DNA of 64,000 nt from CBDFGN01 sp965247065 (GTDB lineage Bacteria > Bacteroidota > Bacteroidia > Cytophagales > Cyclobacteriaceae): assembly GCA_965247065.1 (NCBI GenBank), contig CBDFGN010000006.1, positions 1,736,001 to 1,800,000 on the forward strand, read 5' to 3'. Shown here piece by piece: positions 18,947-28,952 of the stretch. The notes under the pieces are model-generated. The model saw only the letters and a program-made list of their open reading frames with translations, made no database searches and was not told the DNA's origin. The translations under genes were made by a program, and so were the position numbers. Positions within the stretch are counted from its first letter, which is position 1; each line of letters starts with the position of its first letter.

Positions 18947-19216
18947 TCTAGGTTAACTTTTTTGTTAATCTAAATCTGCGACTCCAGCCAAGATTACTTC
19001 CGGAGTAATTTGGAGATGCCTGCATGGAGGCCGGAAAGATCGGAAGTTCAGCTAATGTACCTCTTCCAGTGGTATTTTCCGGATCAATCCAGGACATATG
19101 GTGGTATCTTAGTACCAGCGTAACCGCCCCGGTTATTACCAGATCGACCTCCTTGATTATTCGTAAATTGCTTATTTCCAAAGGTATAAGCAGTATTCCC
19201 TCTCAATTTTACCGAG

Positions 19217-20194
19217 CTACTGTTGCTCATCGTCCTTGTGGTTATTCAATTCAAGTTGCATCTTAATATACGCCCGGCAATAAATAGATTCCTGTGGATC
19301 CGTGTAGATCTCCCTGAAACCTAGCCCCTCATATAGCTTTATAGCCGGGATAAGCTTCTTGTTGGACTCCAACACCAACCGACGACCACCCACAATCTTT
19401 GGCCAGTTTGATGATCTCCAGTCCAAGTTTCTTACCAACTTGCTTACCCTGGACCCGCTCTGAGACCGCCATTTTAGATAATTCGTATGTGTGATCATCT
19501 ATTCTTATGAGCGCGCAGGTGCCAACAACTTTGTCATCCAAATGGGCGAAAATTATGCGCCCTCCGCTGTCAATAATGTGATCCTCGGGTTGATCTAGAA
19601 TCTTTCGGTCCACATCCTCAACCTCAAAGTACTTTTCGATCCATTGATAATTGAGCTCTGTGAAATGTTTTTTCAAATTGGATTGGTAATCCAGAATCTT
19701 CACCTGCATCAATTGACGCTCCTTTGTTTCTTCCATGACCAAGTCAAAAAAATGCTTTTCCTCAAATCGGTTTTCAGCTTCCGCCAGTGCCTCAAGCAGA
19801 CTATTTTCGTTCTGGCTTAGCATGTGGTGGATGGCGTTGGAAATATCCCTCCAAAGCGGCTCGATTTGAGGCCGCAGCTTCTCACCCTTTTTTGAAACGT
19901 GCAAGTGCCGTTTTCTGGCGTCACTTGGAGACGGATTTGAAGTCACCAAACCACGCTTCTCTAGTTCCTTTAGAGTTTGACTCACGGTTGGATGAGCCAA
20001 ACCCAACTCTGTGGCTATCTCTGTGACACTCATCTCTGGATTTTGACACAGTGCGTAAACACCGGGAACCATTTGGGCTGAAAATCAATGCCGTTCGATC
20101 GGTAGATGCGGATTCCATCCTTCATAATTAACTCGCTCAGTCGCTTTAACCTGCTTCCAAGTGCCAATTCTCCTAAGCTCTTGATCAAATCCAT
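19217..20194 (-). pseudogene. MarR-family regulator fused to GNAT acetyltransferase, two frameshifts
   Basis: A two-domain protein of about 325 codons read from ATG 20194 (MDLIKSLGELALGSRLKRLS). The first part is a winged-helix MarR domain (VTEIATELGLAHPTVSQTLK, basic wing SDARKRHLHVSKKG); after a helical linker the second part is a GNAT domain (IIFAHLDDKVVGTCAL, SKMAVSERVQGKQVGKKL, VLESNKKLIPAIKLYEGLGF). Frame breaks lie near 20053 (a base short in the GTTTAC context) and near 19380-19395 (between AKDCGW and GRRLVLES). Such MarR-acetyltransferase fusions are common in Bacteroidota. The end QLELNNHKDDEQQ is at 19217. Confidence 0.83.
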
Positions 20195-20594
20195 GAAGAT
20201 ATTTAATTGTTTACGTAGTTAACCACATAATTATTTGAGTAATTGTTGGGTAAAATTGATCGCTCTTCCATTTCACGTAAAAATCGCTTCTTCAATTTAT
20301 CCAATATTGCTTATTTTGCCTCCGAAGAGGTATTCTCTCACGACTCGATCAGGAACTCTATGATCCTATCGATCTATCATAAAAAAAGCTGACCAATCCG
20401 TAACAAACGGCTTCAATTTCGACTTTCAGAGTTCATAGCCAGCTTCACTCATGGGCTAGCTATCGATAAAACAAATTTGGAGTCGATCTTCCAGCGGCGC
20501 CAATCTTCGAACTAAAGACATCGATTTAGAAAAGCTTGGGATTATTCCCGCACATACGGCCACTTGAAATGAAAGTGGTTGTTAAACGGGTTCG
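20195..20594. other. 400-base stretch without a supported gene
   Basis: AT-rich DNA between the MarR-acetyltransferase start and the end of the truncated helical-repeat gene. It should hold the promoter of the former. No open frame looks like protein, and no terminator hairpin with T-run was recognised. Confidence 0.5.
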
Positions 20595-21176
20595 TTATTT
20601 AGAATCTGAAGTTGATAAGGTATTCTTGAATGTGTCCCGGTTCAGCTTACTCCGGATCCATATCAGGACATTGATGAAGTCCAAAGGTTCAGATTGGTCC
20701 TCCTCAATAGCCTGAATACTTCTTTTTAGTGCTTTGAGATTTTTTATCGCGTCAATGTTATGGGTTCGGCTGACCTGCCTAAAGAAGTCAAGGATGGTTT
20801 TCTCGAAAGCGTAAAGCCTATTCTTTTTGTTCAAAAAACGTCTGGTAGACCGGCAAAGGTATTCTATTAGGTCATAGTTCTTTAGTTCGTGGTGAACCAT
20901 CAGATTCAATACCCGGCCATAGGATTGAACATCGGCCCGAGGATCACCTCTTTTGTCTAAGATCTTGTTCAGGTGTTTCAATGCAGCTGAATATTTTGCA
21001 TCGGCAAAGTAGATATAGCCCAGCTGGTAGTGAAACAAAATGCGATAGTCATTCGAAAGTATTTTGTCAAATCTCGTCATGAAGATCTCTACCTCCTGTG
21101 CAAGCTGAATCCCTTTATCAATTCTGCCCAGGTCACGATTGAGTTCGAGCTGATTGAGCGGTGCCCAAGACTGCAA
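20595..21176 (-). pseudogene. C-terminal remnant of a helical-repeat (TPR-like) protein
   Basis: A frame of 193 codons opening at TTG 21176, with in-frame TAA just upstream (codon 9 positions before, followed by IHYRRL). The text is all-helical with TPR-like spacing: LFHYQLGYIYFADAKYSAALKHLNKILD. It resembles the C-terminal part of Bacteroidota cytosolic proteins of about 500 aa whose N-terminal TPR section precedes an HALHNLL-like segment; here that segment is LQSWAPLNQLELNRDLGR. The N-terminal half is absent. I regard it as a truncated gene; the function of the full family is not known to me. Confidence 0.55.
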
Positions 21177-21356
21177 TCGGCGATAATGGATTTATTGCTC
21201 AATTTCTCGACTGTGAAGGAAACCGGGTGGCGTTACATTCGATGAACTAAAGGTTTCCTCATCAACTTACGACCTTAGAACTGGCCGTGTCCAACAAGTG
21301 ATTCTTAAGAACGATCAGAAGTGTCCTTGGGCATTGCCCCGGGTATGGAATTTCTA

Positions 21357-21716
21357 CTAGGGGAGGTTGTACTCTTCCAGAATGCCTCCAGTTAACCTCA
21401 TCAAATCGATCTTGGCCTCAATTAAGGTCGCCATTGATGCAAGTTCATTTAGAACGGCTAGAAGGAGCCGGTTTTGAACCGTTCGGTAATCAAATGAATT
21501 TATGGTGCCATTCCGGTACTTTTCGCTGCTGATTTGCTGATTCAACAAGGCCACTTCCCTGTTTCTTTGATCGATGGCGTAAAGTTGAACGGAACTGTTA
21601 TAACGGTCTAAAGCGGCCGAGGCGTCTTTATATAAGGATGCCTTGAGGCGATCAATGTTAAGTTTGCCGATGTTCTCCTGGACCATGGCATTCTTAATGG
21701 CTCGATTGATCAGTTA
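21357..21716 (-). pseudogene. C-terminal remnant of a TolC-family outer-membrane efflux protein
   Basis: About 115 codons in a frame that opens after TAA near 21717 (LINRAIKNAMVQENIGKLN). The segment is the last long hairpin of a TolC protomer: LKASLYKDASAALDRYNSSVQLYAIDQRN, then YRNGTINSFDYRTVQNRLLLA and the tail LIEAKIDLMRLTGGI, which match the conserved G-SxxxxRxxQ region and C-terminal helix of the family. The N-terminal 300 residues are lacking and no start is present, so this is a gene relic. No adaptor or pump gene adjoins it. Confidence 0.78.
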
Positions 21717-21851
21717 TTGCTTGCAAACCATCCCCCTTATGTAGGGCGAATATTTACCCAAATCTGAGTCTTAGCAGGGAATTGCTGAACCTATATTATT
21801 CTAACGGTAAGAATACGGTTTGAAGGAGCGGATTAGGCGGTTGCCGGGCCG

Positions 21852-24212
21852 CTAAAAGGATTTTTTTAGCTTAATTTCGGCAAAAATGACCTTGGAGATG
21901 TTACCTGCCTCATCCTTGAAATCTGCGAAGATCTTTTTAGGTCCATCTTCACCTGACAACTGATAATTAGCGATTGAACTCCCGTAGGGCTGCCATTTGA
22001 CATCCTTAAAAGTAGCGTCCATGGAGACTCTCATCATCTCGGCTTCATCGGCGTTCAACTTAAGGTGCACCAGCTTTTCCCCATTGTTAGTCCATTCTGC
22101 TCCTTCATCGATCACCAAAAGTCTGGCTACTGGAGGGGTGGTATCCAGGATAATTTGATCTTGCACCACCTCGGAGGTGTTACCATTCTCGTCCTGGAAC
22201 TGCGCGAATATGGTCTTTTCACCATCCTCCCCTTCCAACACCATTTCTTTGGCTTGGCGAAACTCCTCCCAAGTTGCCTGATTGAAAGTTTGATCCTGAC
22301 TCAAACGCATAAATTTTGCCTCCTGCGAACTAATGAGAATCCTAATCTTTTTATCCCGATTAGTGGCGAATTTGGCGTTTCGATTTATGATAATCTTATT
22401 GTTTTTCGGAGGGATCCTGTCCAAAACTATGATATCTCGAGCAACGGCTGAAACTTGACCTGATTCATCCTGGAATTTGGCATAAACCGTAATCTCTCCG
22501 TCCTTATCGACTAAAGACCAGTCGGCAATTTCCTCCTGTACAGATTGCCACTGCGCTCCTTCAAACTTGGGGTCGTTTGAGACCATCATTTGATAGGCGT
22601 ATGTGTTGTAAACCAGATTCACAGTAACCTGCTGGGATGTTGTGACCTTCGATCCTTTGTTGATCACTAGCCTTCCTGACGGGGGTGACTTAGCCAACAT
22701 GATAAAATCGGAAATAATCTCCGACATATTACCAGCCCTATCCCTGAACCGCGCGTATACCTTGTTCTGTCCTTCTTCGCCCACCAAAATCCACTCGGTA
22801 AGGTCGGTTGAGTATTCCTGCCAGCGAGCTCCGGTGAAGTTTGGAGTGTTACTGACTTGCATAAAATCAGCTCCGTCAGCCTCCAAGTGCACGTTAGCAA
22901 CCGACTTGGTAGCCCACTCCTCCCCTTCATTCAAGGTAATGGATCGTGCAATAGGAGGGTTGCGATCCAACGTTATGGTGGCCTTGCTCACGTCGGACTC
23001 ATTTCCGGCGGCGTCAATGAACTGGAGATAGACCGTCTGGTATCCATCTTGCTGTGACTCCAGAGCCCATTCAGTTATTTCCGGTTGATATTTAAAATCC
23101 TGATTTTCGGATAGGTCGGCATTGTTACTTATGCGCATGGTTATGCCGATCGGGGTTTCTCTGGTTCGAATCTTTAAACTCACCTTACCGGTTTCATTAG
23201 TCGTGAATTTACCGCCATTGTCAATGACTAGGTAGGGTTTCTCCGGGCCGTGGGTATCCAGGATGACAAAATCTACAGCCGGTTCAGGGGAAATGTTGCC
23301 TGCCCGATCTTTAAAATAGACTCTAACAAACTTTTTGCCGTCGAGAGTATCAAGTTGCCAGTCAAAAATCAATGGCGAACTTAGTTGTTGAGAAACCGGA
23401 ACAGTTTGGCTTTCAGGGCCCACGATCCTCACCTCAACGAGGTCCGGATCTTCACAGGTAATTTTAAGCTTAACGTTTGTTGAATAGGCATAAACGGCAT
23501 CTTCATTTATCTGGATAGAACCGCTGGGGGGAGTGGTATCCAAAGTGATCGCTGCCGAGACTGGCTCACTGATGTTATCAACCCGGTCGGCGAATCGGGC
23601 ATAAACCACTTTCTGACCGTCCTGCTTGGCCGGAAGTATCCACATTCGCTCTCTGGTATAGCGCTCCCATTTTGAGTCATCAAAGTATTCGGAGTTGCTC
23701 ACTTGCATTTTGAAAACATCATCCGACTGCAATCCCAGTTTCACCTTGCCGGTCTTGGAATTAGTGAACTGACTGCTATCATTTATCTGAATAGAGCCGT
23801 TATCAGGAGGCTTGGTGTCATAGGTAATAGAACGGCTTAAGATCTCGGATAAGTTGCCGGCTTTATCTTTGAGCTGACCATAAATAGTTTTATTACCATC
23901 GTCCCCTTGAATTTGGACCGTTACTCTGGGATTAAGTGGCCCCCAGTCCCCATCGCTAAGATCAGATCTTAGTCCCACTTTCATTGATTCCACCAGGCTG
24001 AAATTGGTTGTGGTCGGCCTGAGTTCTACTACAACATCTCGATTGTTGGTAATGGGCACTCCTTTGTTTAGCCGCATTTCAAAGGGAGCCCCGGGGCTTC
24101 TGGATGAACTCTCCTCAGAATCCTGCCCTTTGGAGGAAGGACCAAGTCCCGCAAAAAGGACGCCTGCTGCAAAAACGCTAACAATTCTTGGAATAGACAA
24201 CCTGACCTGCAT
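21852..24212 (-). CDS. Secreted protein of eight Ig-like repeats
   Basis: A 786-aa protein with a signal peptide (residues 1-30). Residues about 45-786 are eight units of about 92 aa. Each unit starts near an IxINxGxxxT strand, has MxVSNxxxFxxxxWxxY in the middle, then DGxxxVYAxFxDxAGNxSE, and ends in ITLDTTPP, which leads into the next. This layout is the bacterial Ig-like fold, seen in surface adhesins and extracellular scaffold proteins. There is no T9SS sorting domain, lipobox or membrane anchor, and the last unit ends KLKKSF. It is single-gene, with a TolC relic downstream. Role is unknown; the gene is intact at full length. Confidence 0.8.
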   Translation of the reverse strand: MQVRLSIPRIVSVFAAGVLFAGLGPSSKGQDSEESSSRSPGAPFEMRLNKGVPITNNRDVVVELRPTTTNFSLVESMKVGLRSDLSDGDWGPLNPRVTVQIQGDDGNKTIYGQLKDKAGNLSEILSRSITYDTKPPDNGSIQINDSSQFTNSKTGKVKLGLQSDDVFKMQVSNSEYFDDSKWERYTRERMWILPAKQDGQKVVYARFADRVDNISEPVSAAITLDTTPPSGSIQINEDAVYAYSTNVKLKITCEDPDLVEVRIVGPESQTVPVSQQLSSPLIFDWQLDTLDGKKFVRVYFKDRAGNISPEPAVDFVILDTHGPEKPYLVIDNGGKFTTNETGKVSLKIRTRETPIGITMRISNNADLSENQDFKYQPEITEWALESQQDGYQTVYLQFIDAAGNESDVSKATITLDRNPPIARSITLNEGEEWATKSVANVHLEADGADFMQVSNTPNFTGARWQEYSTDLTEWILVGEEGQNKVYARFRDRAGNMSEIISDFIMLAKSPPSGRLVINKGSKVTTSQQVTVNLVYNTYAYQMMVSNDPKFEGAQWQSVQEEIADWSLVDKDGEITVYAKFQDESGQVSAVARDIIVLDRIPPKNNKIIINRNAKFATNRDKKIRILISSQEAKFMRLSQDQTFNQATWEEFRQAKEMVLEGEDGEKTIFAQFQDENGNTSEVVQDQIILDTTPPVARLLVIDEGAEWTNNGEKLVHLKLNADEAEMMRVSMDATFKDVKWQPYGSSIANYQLSGEDGPKKIFADFKDEAGNISKVIFAEIKLKKSF

Positions 24213-24348
24213 TGATTTCAGCTAAAATAATAAAATCGAGCGATAAACATCCCCAAAGGACAACCAAAAATAAAGATAATCATGAGTACGAATCTGGAAC
24301 CGTGCGGTTGCTAATCCGTATCAGCAGTTTACCGGGTCCATAGAGATC

Positions 24349-25153
24349 CTAAAACACCTCGTAGATCTGCATGGAATTACCATCTTTAATTTTGTGGTAC
24401 CGGGTGGTCTGATATCGATAGAATTGGATACCCATCAACAAGATTAGCCCTGAGTTCGACGAAATATCCTTGCCATTGGAAATTCCAATATGGGTAGTCA
24501 TGGGCTCCAAAGGAATTCGACAAAGGGGTTGCATATCAATCTTCAGAGAGCTGCTCTTTCCGAGGTTCTCAGGGTCAACTGCCTTGTATTTGCCTCCCGA
24601 TTCCTGGCACTGAAAATCTGATATCGCAATCAAATGAGAAAACAACTTGTAATGAGTCGAACCTTCTGGTGCCTTGATCTTCAGCTCGGGAATATAAGAC
24701 GGAAAGTGAAATATGAACTGCCCTCGGGTAGAACTGGGTCTCAATAAGAAGTTAGCCTTGAAGACTCTCTTAAAGGGGTGCTTGGAATTGAATTCGAACC
24801 CCTTTAATACTTTACCATGTTGACTGATCAGCAGGGGCCTGGAACCAATATCCCCTTTCATCTTCTGTGCAAGCTTCCTGAATCTGGCGGTTAATTTACC
24901 CGAAGCATATGACTCGCAAATCTCATTAAACAGGCTCGGCAACGAGCGCCGAACTTCTTTGGCCATCATCGAGGCTACTCCAAACTCACGCTGGTTCTTT
25001 CTAAGCCCCTGGTAGGAAGGCGAGTTCTTTATTTGGCTATAGGTAAGGTCCCCCTTTTCTAGCAATGACTTTTTCATCAATGCCCTTCAGTTCGTACACT
25101 CGGTAACCTTCCCTTTTTTTGCTTTCAATAGTCTCAAGGTTGGTTGTTTTCAT
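24349..25153 (-). pseudogene. Bacteroidota hypothetical protein (MGGISFYKT-type family), frameshifted
   Basis: Two frames form one protein of about 265 codons: ATG 25153 (MKTTNLETIESKKREGYRVYE) runs to ARKGG, and a second frame begins GDLTYSQIKNSPSYQGLRKN and runs to 24349. The break is in a five-G run at about 25049-25053; removing one G joins RKG to DLTYSQ. The pattern SPSYQGLRKNQREFGVASMMAKEVR, then LTARFRKLAQKMKGD, then LKGFEFN is that of a family of hypothetical proteins frequent and multi-copy in Bacteroidota. Function is unknown. The homopolymer site could also be phase-variable. Confidence 0.68.
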
Positions 25154-25384
25154 TTACTGATAATTTTATACTATCAAAAGAAAAAAGGACAATGGCAGTT
25201 CCGTATCAAAAATCAATAGGGCATCGGGTATGTTCAGAAATAGTACGATTCCAAGAATCAACAAAGGAAGAAAAATCTAAACCCGCAATAACCCCGTAAC
25301 TTTCGGTGCCACCCTTTCATTCCATTTTGAATTTATGAAATATTTAGTTTCCAAAAAAGTTCAGGGGAAGATAATCATACACGA

Positions 25385-26314
25385 CTATGGACTTAGAACC
25401 CGGAGCGCCTTTTTTCTTAGGGAAATTGTGAATTTTCTTCCCGGGCCAATCCACTCCCCATCAACCTCGGCCATGATATCGGATTCACTCGAGAGATTAA
25501 ACTTTGCGGTCTGGAATACAGACACCTGCGGCAGCTTTACATAGGACCCATCAAATAGTTTTTTGATATTGATGGCCAGCTTAAGAGGCGTGATTGGCTC
25601 TATCATAATCACTTCGAAACGTCCGTCGTCAATCAGGGCCGATGGAGCGATCCTCATGCCCCCTCCAGCAAAATTACCGACAGCCACCACCAGATTGAAC
25701 AAATCCTTATCCCACCTGATTTTCCCGGATGTAAGATGGATCTGCGTCGGTCGATAGTGAAGCAGTCCCGCGACCATCCCGACCAAATAGGCCATAGCCC
25801 TTAAGCGCAATCGTTTGAATCGCTGGACTCGGTGGACTACCAATCCACCAAATCCAAACTCAGCAACATTGCCAAAATAGATCTCCCTAGAGCTTACACC
25901 GGTTACCATCCCAATATCCTGATAATGATAACGAGCACCGGCTAATAACCCAATAACCTCCCAAACACTACGGTTTGGATAGTGCGATTTCATCCAGTCA
26001 TTGCCGGTTCCAATTGGAATGGAAGCAATTAAAACTTTCTCCGGGCTGACAATGTTTTGATGGAAGAGACCGTTAATAAGTTCGTTCAGTGTACCATCTC
26101 CACCGACGGCAGCGAATCTTTCAAATCCCAATTTTAAGAACTCGATGGTTAGCACTGGAATGTGCCCCGGCCGATCTGAAAACGCTACATGGTAGTCGAT
26201 TCCTTCAACCTCCAATTGCGCCTTTATCCTCGGCCATAGCTTCAGGGCTTTGCCTGACCCCGCTGCGGGGTTAATCAGAATAGCCCAGCGTCCTTTCTGC
26301 TTGGAGATATCTAT
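25385..26314 (-). CDS. Diacylglycerol/sphingosine-kinase-like lipid kinase (YegS type)
   Basis: A cytosolic DAGK-catalytic-domain protein that phosphorylates a lipid with ATP. The nucleotide loop is complete: GRWAILINPAAGSGKA at the N-terminus, VGGDGTLNELINGL (the GGDGT motif) and IGTGNDWMKS, followed by EFGFGGLVVHRVQ. The C-terminal half is the beta-sandwich domain (VVAVGNFAGGGMRIAPSAL, DGRFEVIMIEP, VDGEWIGPGRKFTI). The frame is open from the TAG of the OmpA gene at 26321-26323 without any ATG, GTG or CTG before the NPAAGSGK motif; the likely start is ATA (26312-26314) or a lost ATG, giving about 310 aa. The first TTG lies beyond the motif. Confidence 0.85.
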   Translation of the reverse strand: MDISKQKGRWAILINPAAGSGKALKLWPRIKAQLEVEGIDYHVAFSDRPGHIPVLTIEFLKLGFERFAAVGGDGTLNELINGLFHQNIVSPEKVLIASIPIGTGNDWMKSHYPNRSVWEVIGLLAGARYHYQDIGMVTGVSSREIYFGNVAEFGFGGLVVHRVQRFKRLRLRAMAYLVGMVAGLLHYRPTQIHLTSGKIRWDKDLFNLVVAVGNFAGGGMRIAPSALIDDGRFEVIMIEPITPLKLAINIKKLFDGSYVKLPQVSVFQTAKFNLSSESDIMAEVDGEWIGPGRKFTISLRKKALRVLSP

Positions 26315-26320
26315 CGGTAT

Positions 26321-28045
26321 CTAGTTCTTGATAATAGTAAATTCCACTCGGCGATTACGCCTCCGGCTGTCCTCATTGGAATTACTGGCGATTGGCTTGG
26401 TGCCGCCGTAACCTCGCCCCGAGATGCGCCCAGGTTTAATTCCATTTTTCACCAGGTATCGCTCAACTGCTTTTACCCGATCATCGGAAAGCTGCAAATT
26501 TAACTTGGAGTTCCCACGGTTATCAGTATGACCGGATAGCTCAATTTCCATCGCAGGGTTTTCCTTCATCAGGGTAACCACCATGTCGAGATCTTGAAAG
26601 GACTCGTCCAGCAAGAGACTGGTTCCAGTTTGAAAAAGCACGTGGTTGAGTCTAATGGTGGCCCCGATTTCAATGGGCATCAAAACGAAACTCCGGTCAA
26701 CCGGCCCATCGGCCTTTAGCTCCAGGGTTTGAGCTAAAAATCCAGGAGCTATTACCTCCACAAAATACCGTTTCCCCGGCTCCAGTGCTACTTCAAATCG
26801 TCCGCTTATAGCTTTGGCAGTCCTCGTTGGAGAGTCCTCGGAATCGGTATCCACTCTATACAAGACTTTGGCATCCAAGGGGCTCTGATCAACTCCACTC
26901 AAAACCGTGCCGATAAAAGGCATTTCCACTATGTCAACCACCTCCAGGGGCGTTTCCGGAACCAAAATGGTGTCCAGGACGTCTTCCTCTTTTTTATTTA
27001 CTCGATTTATGTCCCCATAACCATCACTGTTTTGGGTAGAGGTAACGTAATCGTATTTTCCGGCCCCGGGGGTAAAATAAGAAAGTTCCACCCCAGGCGT
27101 GTTTATTTCAGGCCCCAAGTTGGATGGTTTGGTCCAGTTTCGCCAAGTATCATCTAATCTCATGGAAGAAAACACATCCCGACTCCCCAGTCCGTCGTGA
27201 CCATTGGACGCAAAATACAAGGTCTTATTATCGGGTGCTAAATGAGGGGTCATTTCATGATAAGAGGTGTTAATGGTACCACCAAGGTTCTTGGGCTCGG
27301 ACCAGGAGCCGTTCTTTTGGATAAAACTTACATAAATGTCTTCAGCTCCATACGTTCCATATGACTCAATCGCCATTACCATGATTTCGCCATCAGCCGA
27401 AAGACTAATGCTTTGGTGGTCCGACTTATTAAGAAAATATTGGATGGTTAGATTCTCCGGGTAGCTCCATCCATCGCTAGAACCCTTGGAAACAGAAATG
27501 CCCTGTTGAACCGGGTTTCGATGATCATTGATATAGTAATTGCGGAGGTACATGTACCTGCCATCCGGGGAAAAACCAATTACTGCATTAGGAAATCGAT
27601 CATTCAAAGGTCGACCCAGATTTATCGCTGGTGTCCAACTTCCGTCAACGTTCATGGTGCAATACCAAATATCAGCCAGGTCCTCTTTGCCGCCTACATT
27701 CTCCGGGTGCTTGGAACGAGTAAAGAACAATACTTTGCCATCCGGACTTAAAAGTGGGTTTTGCTCATCGTAGGGTGAGTTTACGCTGGAACCCAGGTTC
27801 TCCAGGGATTTGCCGGCCTGAGCCCAGGATGGCTCATTTCCAGATAACAGCATCAACGAAATAAAAATTCCGTAAATGCTGTTAAGCCTTAATTTAGCAG
27901 AGTATTTGATAATTCTATCTTTTGCAATACCAAGAGCAGGTCTAAATGTTGAATACCAATAAAGGATAGTCAACAAAGTATGACATCCTTTCGGTGAGGC
28001 TATCATGAAACAATCGACCAAAGAAACCTCGCCTTCTGGTAACAA
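26321..28045 (-). CDS. OmpA-family protein with PD40 beta-propeller repeats
   Basis: An envelope protein that binds peptidoglycan. After a signal peptide (ending SWAQ), residues about 80-360 contain PD40 repeats (DEQNPLLSPDGKVLFFTRS, VIGFSPDGRYMYL, HEMTPHLAPDNKTLYFAS). Then a carboxypeptidase-regulatory-like segment (residues about 380-450) and a C-terminal OmpA domain (LSGHTDNRGNSKLNLQLSDDRVKAVERYLVK, GRGYGGTKPIASN). The largest frame begins at ATG 28045, but that overlaps the stress-protein gene by about 100 bases. The natural start is probably within 27850-27925, where only TTG/ATT/ATG codons are found; ATG 27853 leaves a very short leader. C-terminus is firm, start uncertain. Confidence 0.85.
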   Translation of the reverse strand: MLPEGEVSLVDCFMIASPKGCHTLLTILYWYSTFRPALGIAKDRIIKYSAKLRLNSIYGIFISLMLLSGNEPSWAQAGKSLENLGSSVNSPYDEQNPLLSPDGKVLFFTRSKHPENVGGKEDLADIWYCTMNVDGSWTPAINLGRPLNDRFPNAVIGFSPDGRYMYLRNYYINDHRNPVQQGISVSKGSSDGWSYPENLTIQYFLNKSDHQSISLSADGEIMVMAIESYGTYGAEDIYVSFIQKNGSWSEPKNLGGTINTSYHEMTPHLAPDNKTLYFASNGHDGLGSRDVFSSMRLDDTWRNWTKPSNLGPEINTPGVELSYFTPGAGKYDYVTSTQNSDGYGDINRVNKKEEDVLDTILVPETPLEVVDIVEMPFIGTVLSGVDQSPLDAKVLYRVDTDSEDSPTRTAKAISGRFEVALEPGKRYFVEVIAPGFLAQTLELKADGPVDRSFVLMPIEIGATIRLNHVLFQTGTSLLLDESFQDLDMVVTLMKENPAMEIELSGHTDNRGNSKLNLQLSDDRVKAVERYLVKNGIKPGRISGRGYGGTKPIASNSNEDSRRRNRRVEFTIIKN

Positions 28046-28778
28046 TTGCTAATAAAGATGCCTTAGTCTCACGCACAAAGGAATCAATACTTTGTTCTAT
28101 TCTATCCTGGGCAACAATTCTTTCGAAACCCACCTTCGAATAGTTAATAAAGCTAGTCAACTCCGTTTTAAACTCTTTATAGAGGGCCTTATCAACCAAC
28201 TGGTCACGGTGGCTGATGTGCAAAATCTGTATTTGGCTGTTGAAGCCCACAGCAAACGAAATCACAGATTGAATCACAATTTTATCCTCCTCAAGATAAT
28301 CAGTGGCGTAAACCATGCGGTCGAAACCTACCATTGATGCCTCCGCCGGAACCAGGAGAACCGGACAGGATGCTTTTTCAATTACCCTGACCGAATTGCT
28401 GCCAACAAATCTTGTATTGAATTCGCTAATCCCACGAGTTCCCATGGTTATGAGATCGTATATTCCGCTTCGGGCTTCGTCCAAGATGGAGGGGGCGATT
28501 TCATTATAAAGAAGTTTCGTTTCGCATCTAACTGTTCTTCCTCCGTCAGATCTCATAATCTCCTCACCCAGGGCTTTCAACTTTTCCTGTGCCAGATCCA
28601 CCAATTCATTATAGGTACTGGAAGGCTGTGTCTCTCCTAAAACCTGTCGAAATTCCTTTTCGGTCAACACATGCAACAAGGTGATCTTAGAATCATATAC
28701 CGACCCCACCTCTGCAGCAAACTCCAGAGCATTAATAGAACCATCCGAAAAATCGACCGGGCACAGAATTCGTTTCAC
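27942..28778 (-). CDS. Universal stress protein, tandem UspA domains
   Basis: A 278-aa cytosolic protein of two UspA folds. Domain one starts KRILCPVDFSDGSINALEFA and ends MGTRGISEFNTRFVGSNSVRVIEKASCPVLLVP with the ATP-binding GxxGxxxxxxGSxxxxV pattern. Domain two starts MVYATDYLEEDKIVIQSVI and ends TRRRGFFGRLFHDSLTERMSYFVDYPLLVF, where the nucleotide motif is degenerate. This is the usual Bacteroidota size. It lies upstream of the OmpA gene on the same strand with possible overlap, so they may share a transcript. Confidence 0.92.
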   Translation of the reverse strand: MKRILCPVDFSDGSINALEFAAEVGSVYDSKITLLHVLTEKEFRQVLGETQPSSTYNELVDLAQEKLKALGEEIMRSDGGRTVRCETKLLYNEIAPSILDEARSGIYDLITMGTRGISEFNTRFVGSNSVRVIEKASCPVLLVPAEASMVGFDRMVYATDYLEEDKIVIQSVISFAVGFNSQIQILHISHRDQLVDKALYKEFKTELTSFINYSKVGFERIVAQDRIEQSIDSFVRETKASLLAIVTRRRGFFGRLFHDSLTERMSYFVDYPLLVFNI

Positions 28779-28952
28779 AAACTGGTGTTAGGACAACCCA
28801 ATGATGAAAATAAGGCATTTGGGCAGTAAGAAGCAAATTTAAATAACCTAATTTATTATTACTTTCATACAAAATCAATGAACCCCTTTAAGGCGCAATT
28901 TGATTGGATCCGTCTCTGGAAGTTGCAGATTTGTAGGCACTTACTCACTGGT

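Noticed and set aside
18960..19216. Gly/Asn-rich minus-strand text (NTAYTFGNKQFTNNQGGR) between the DinB and acetyltransferase genes
   Set aside because: It might be a remnant of an outer-membrane or surface protein, but it is too short and interrupted by stops to name.
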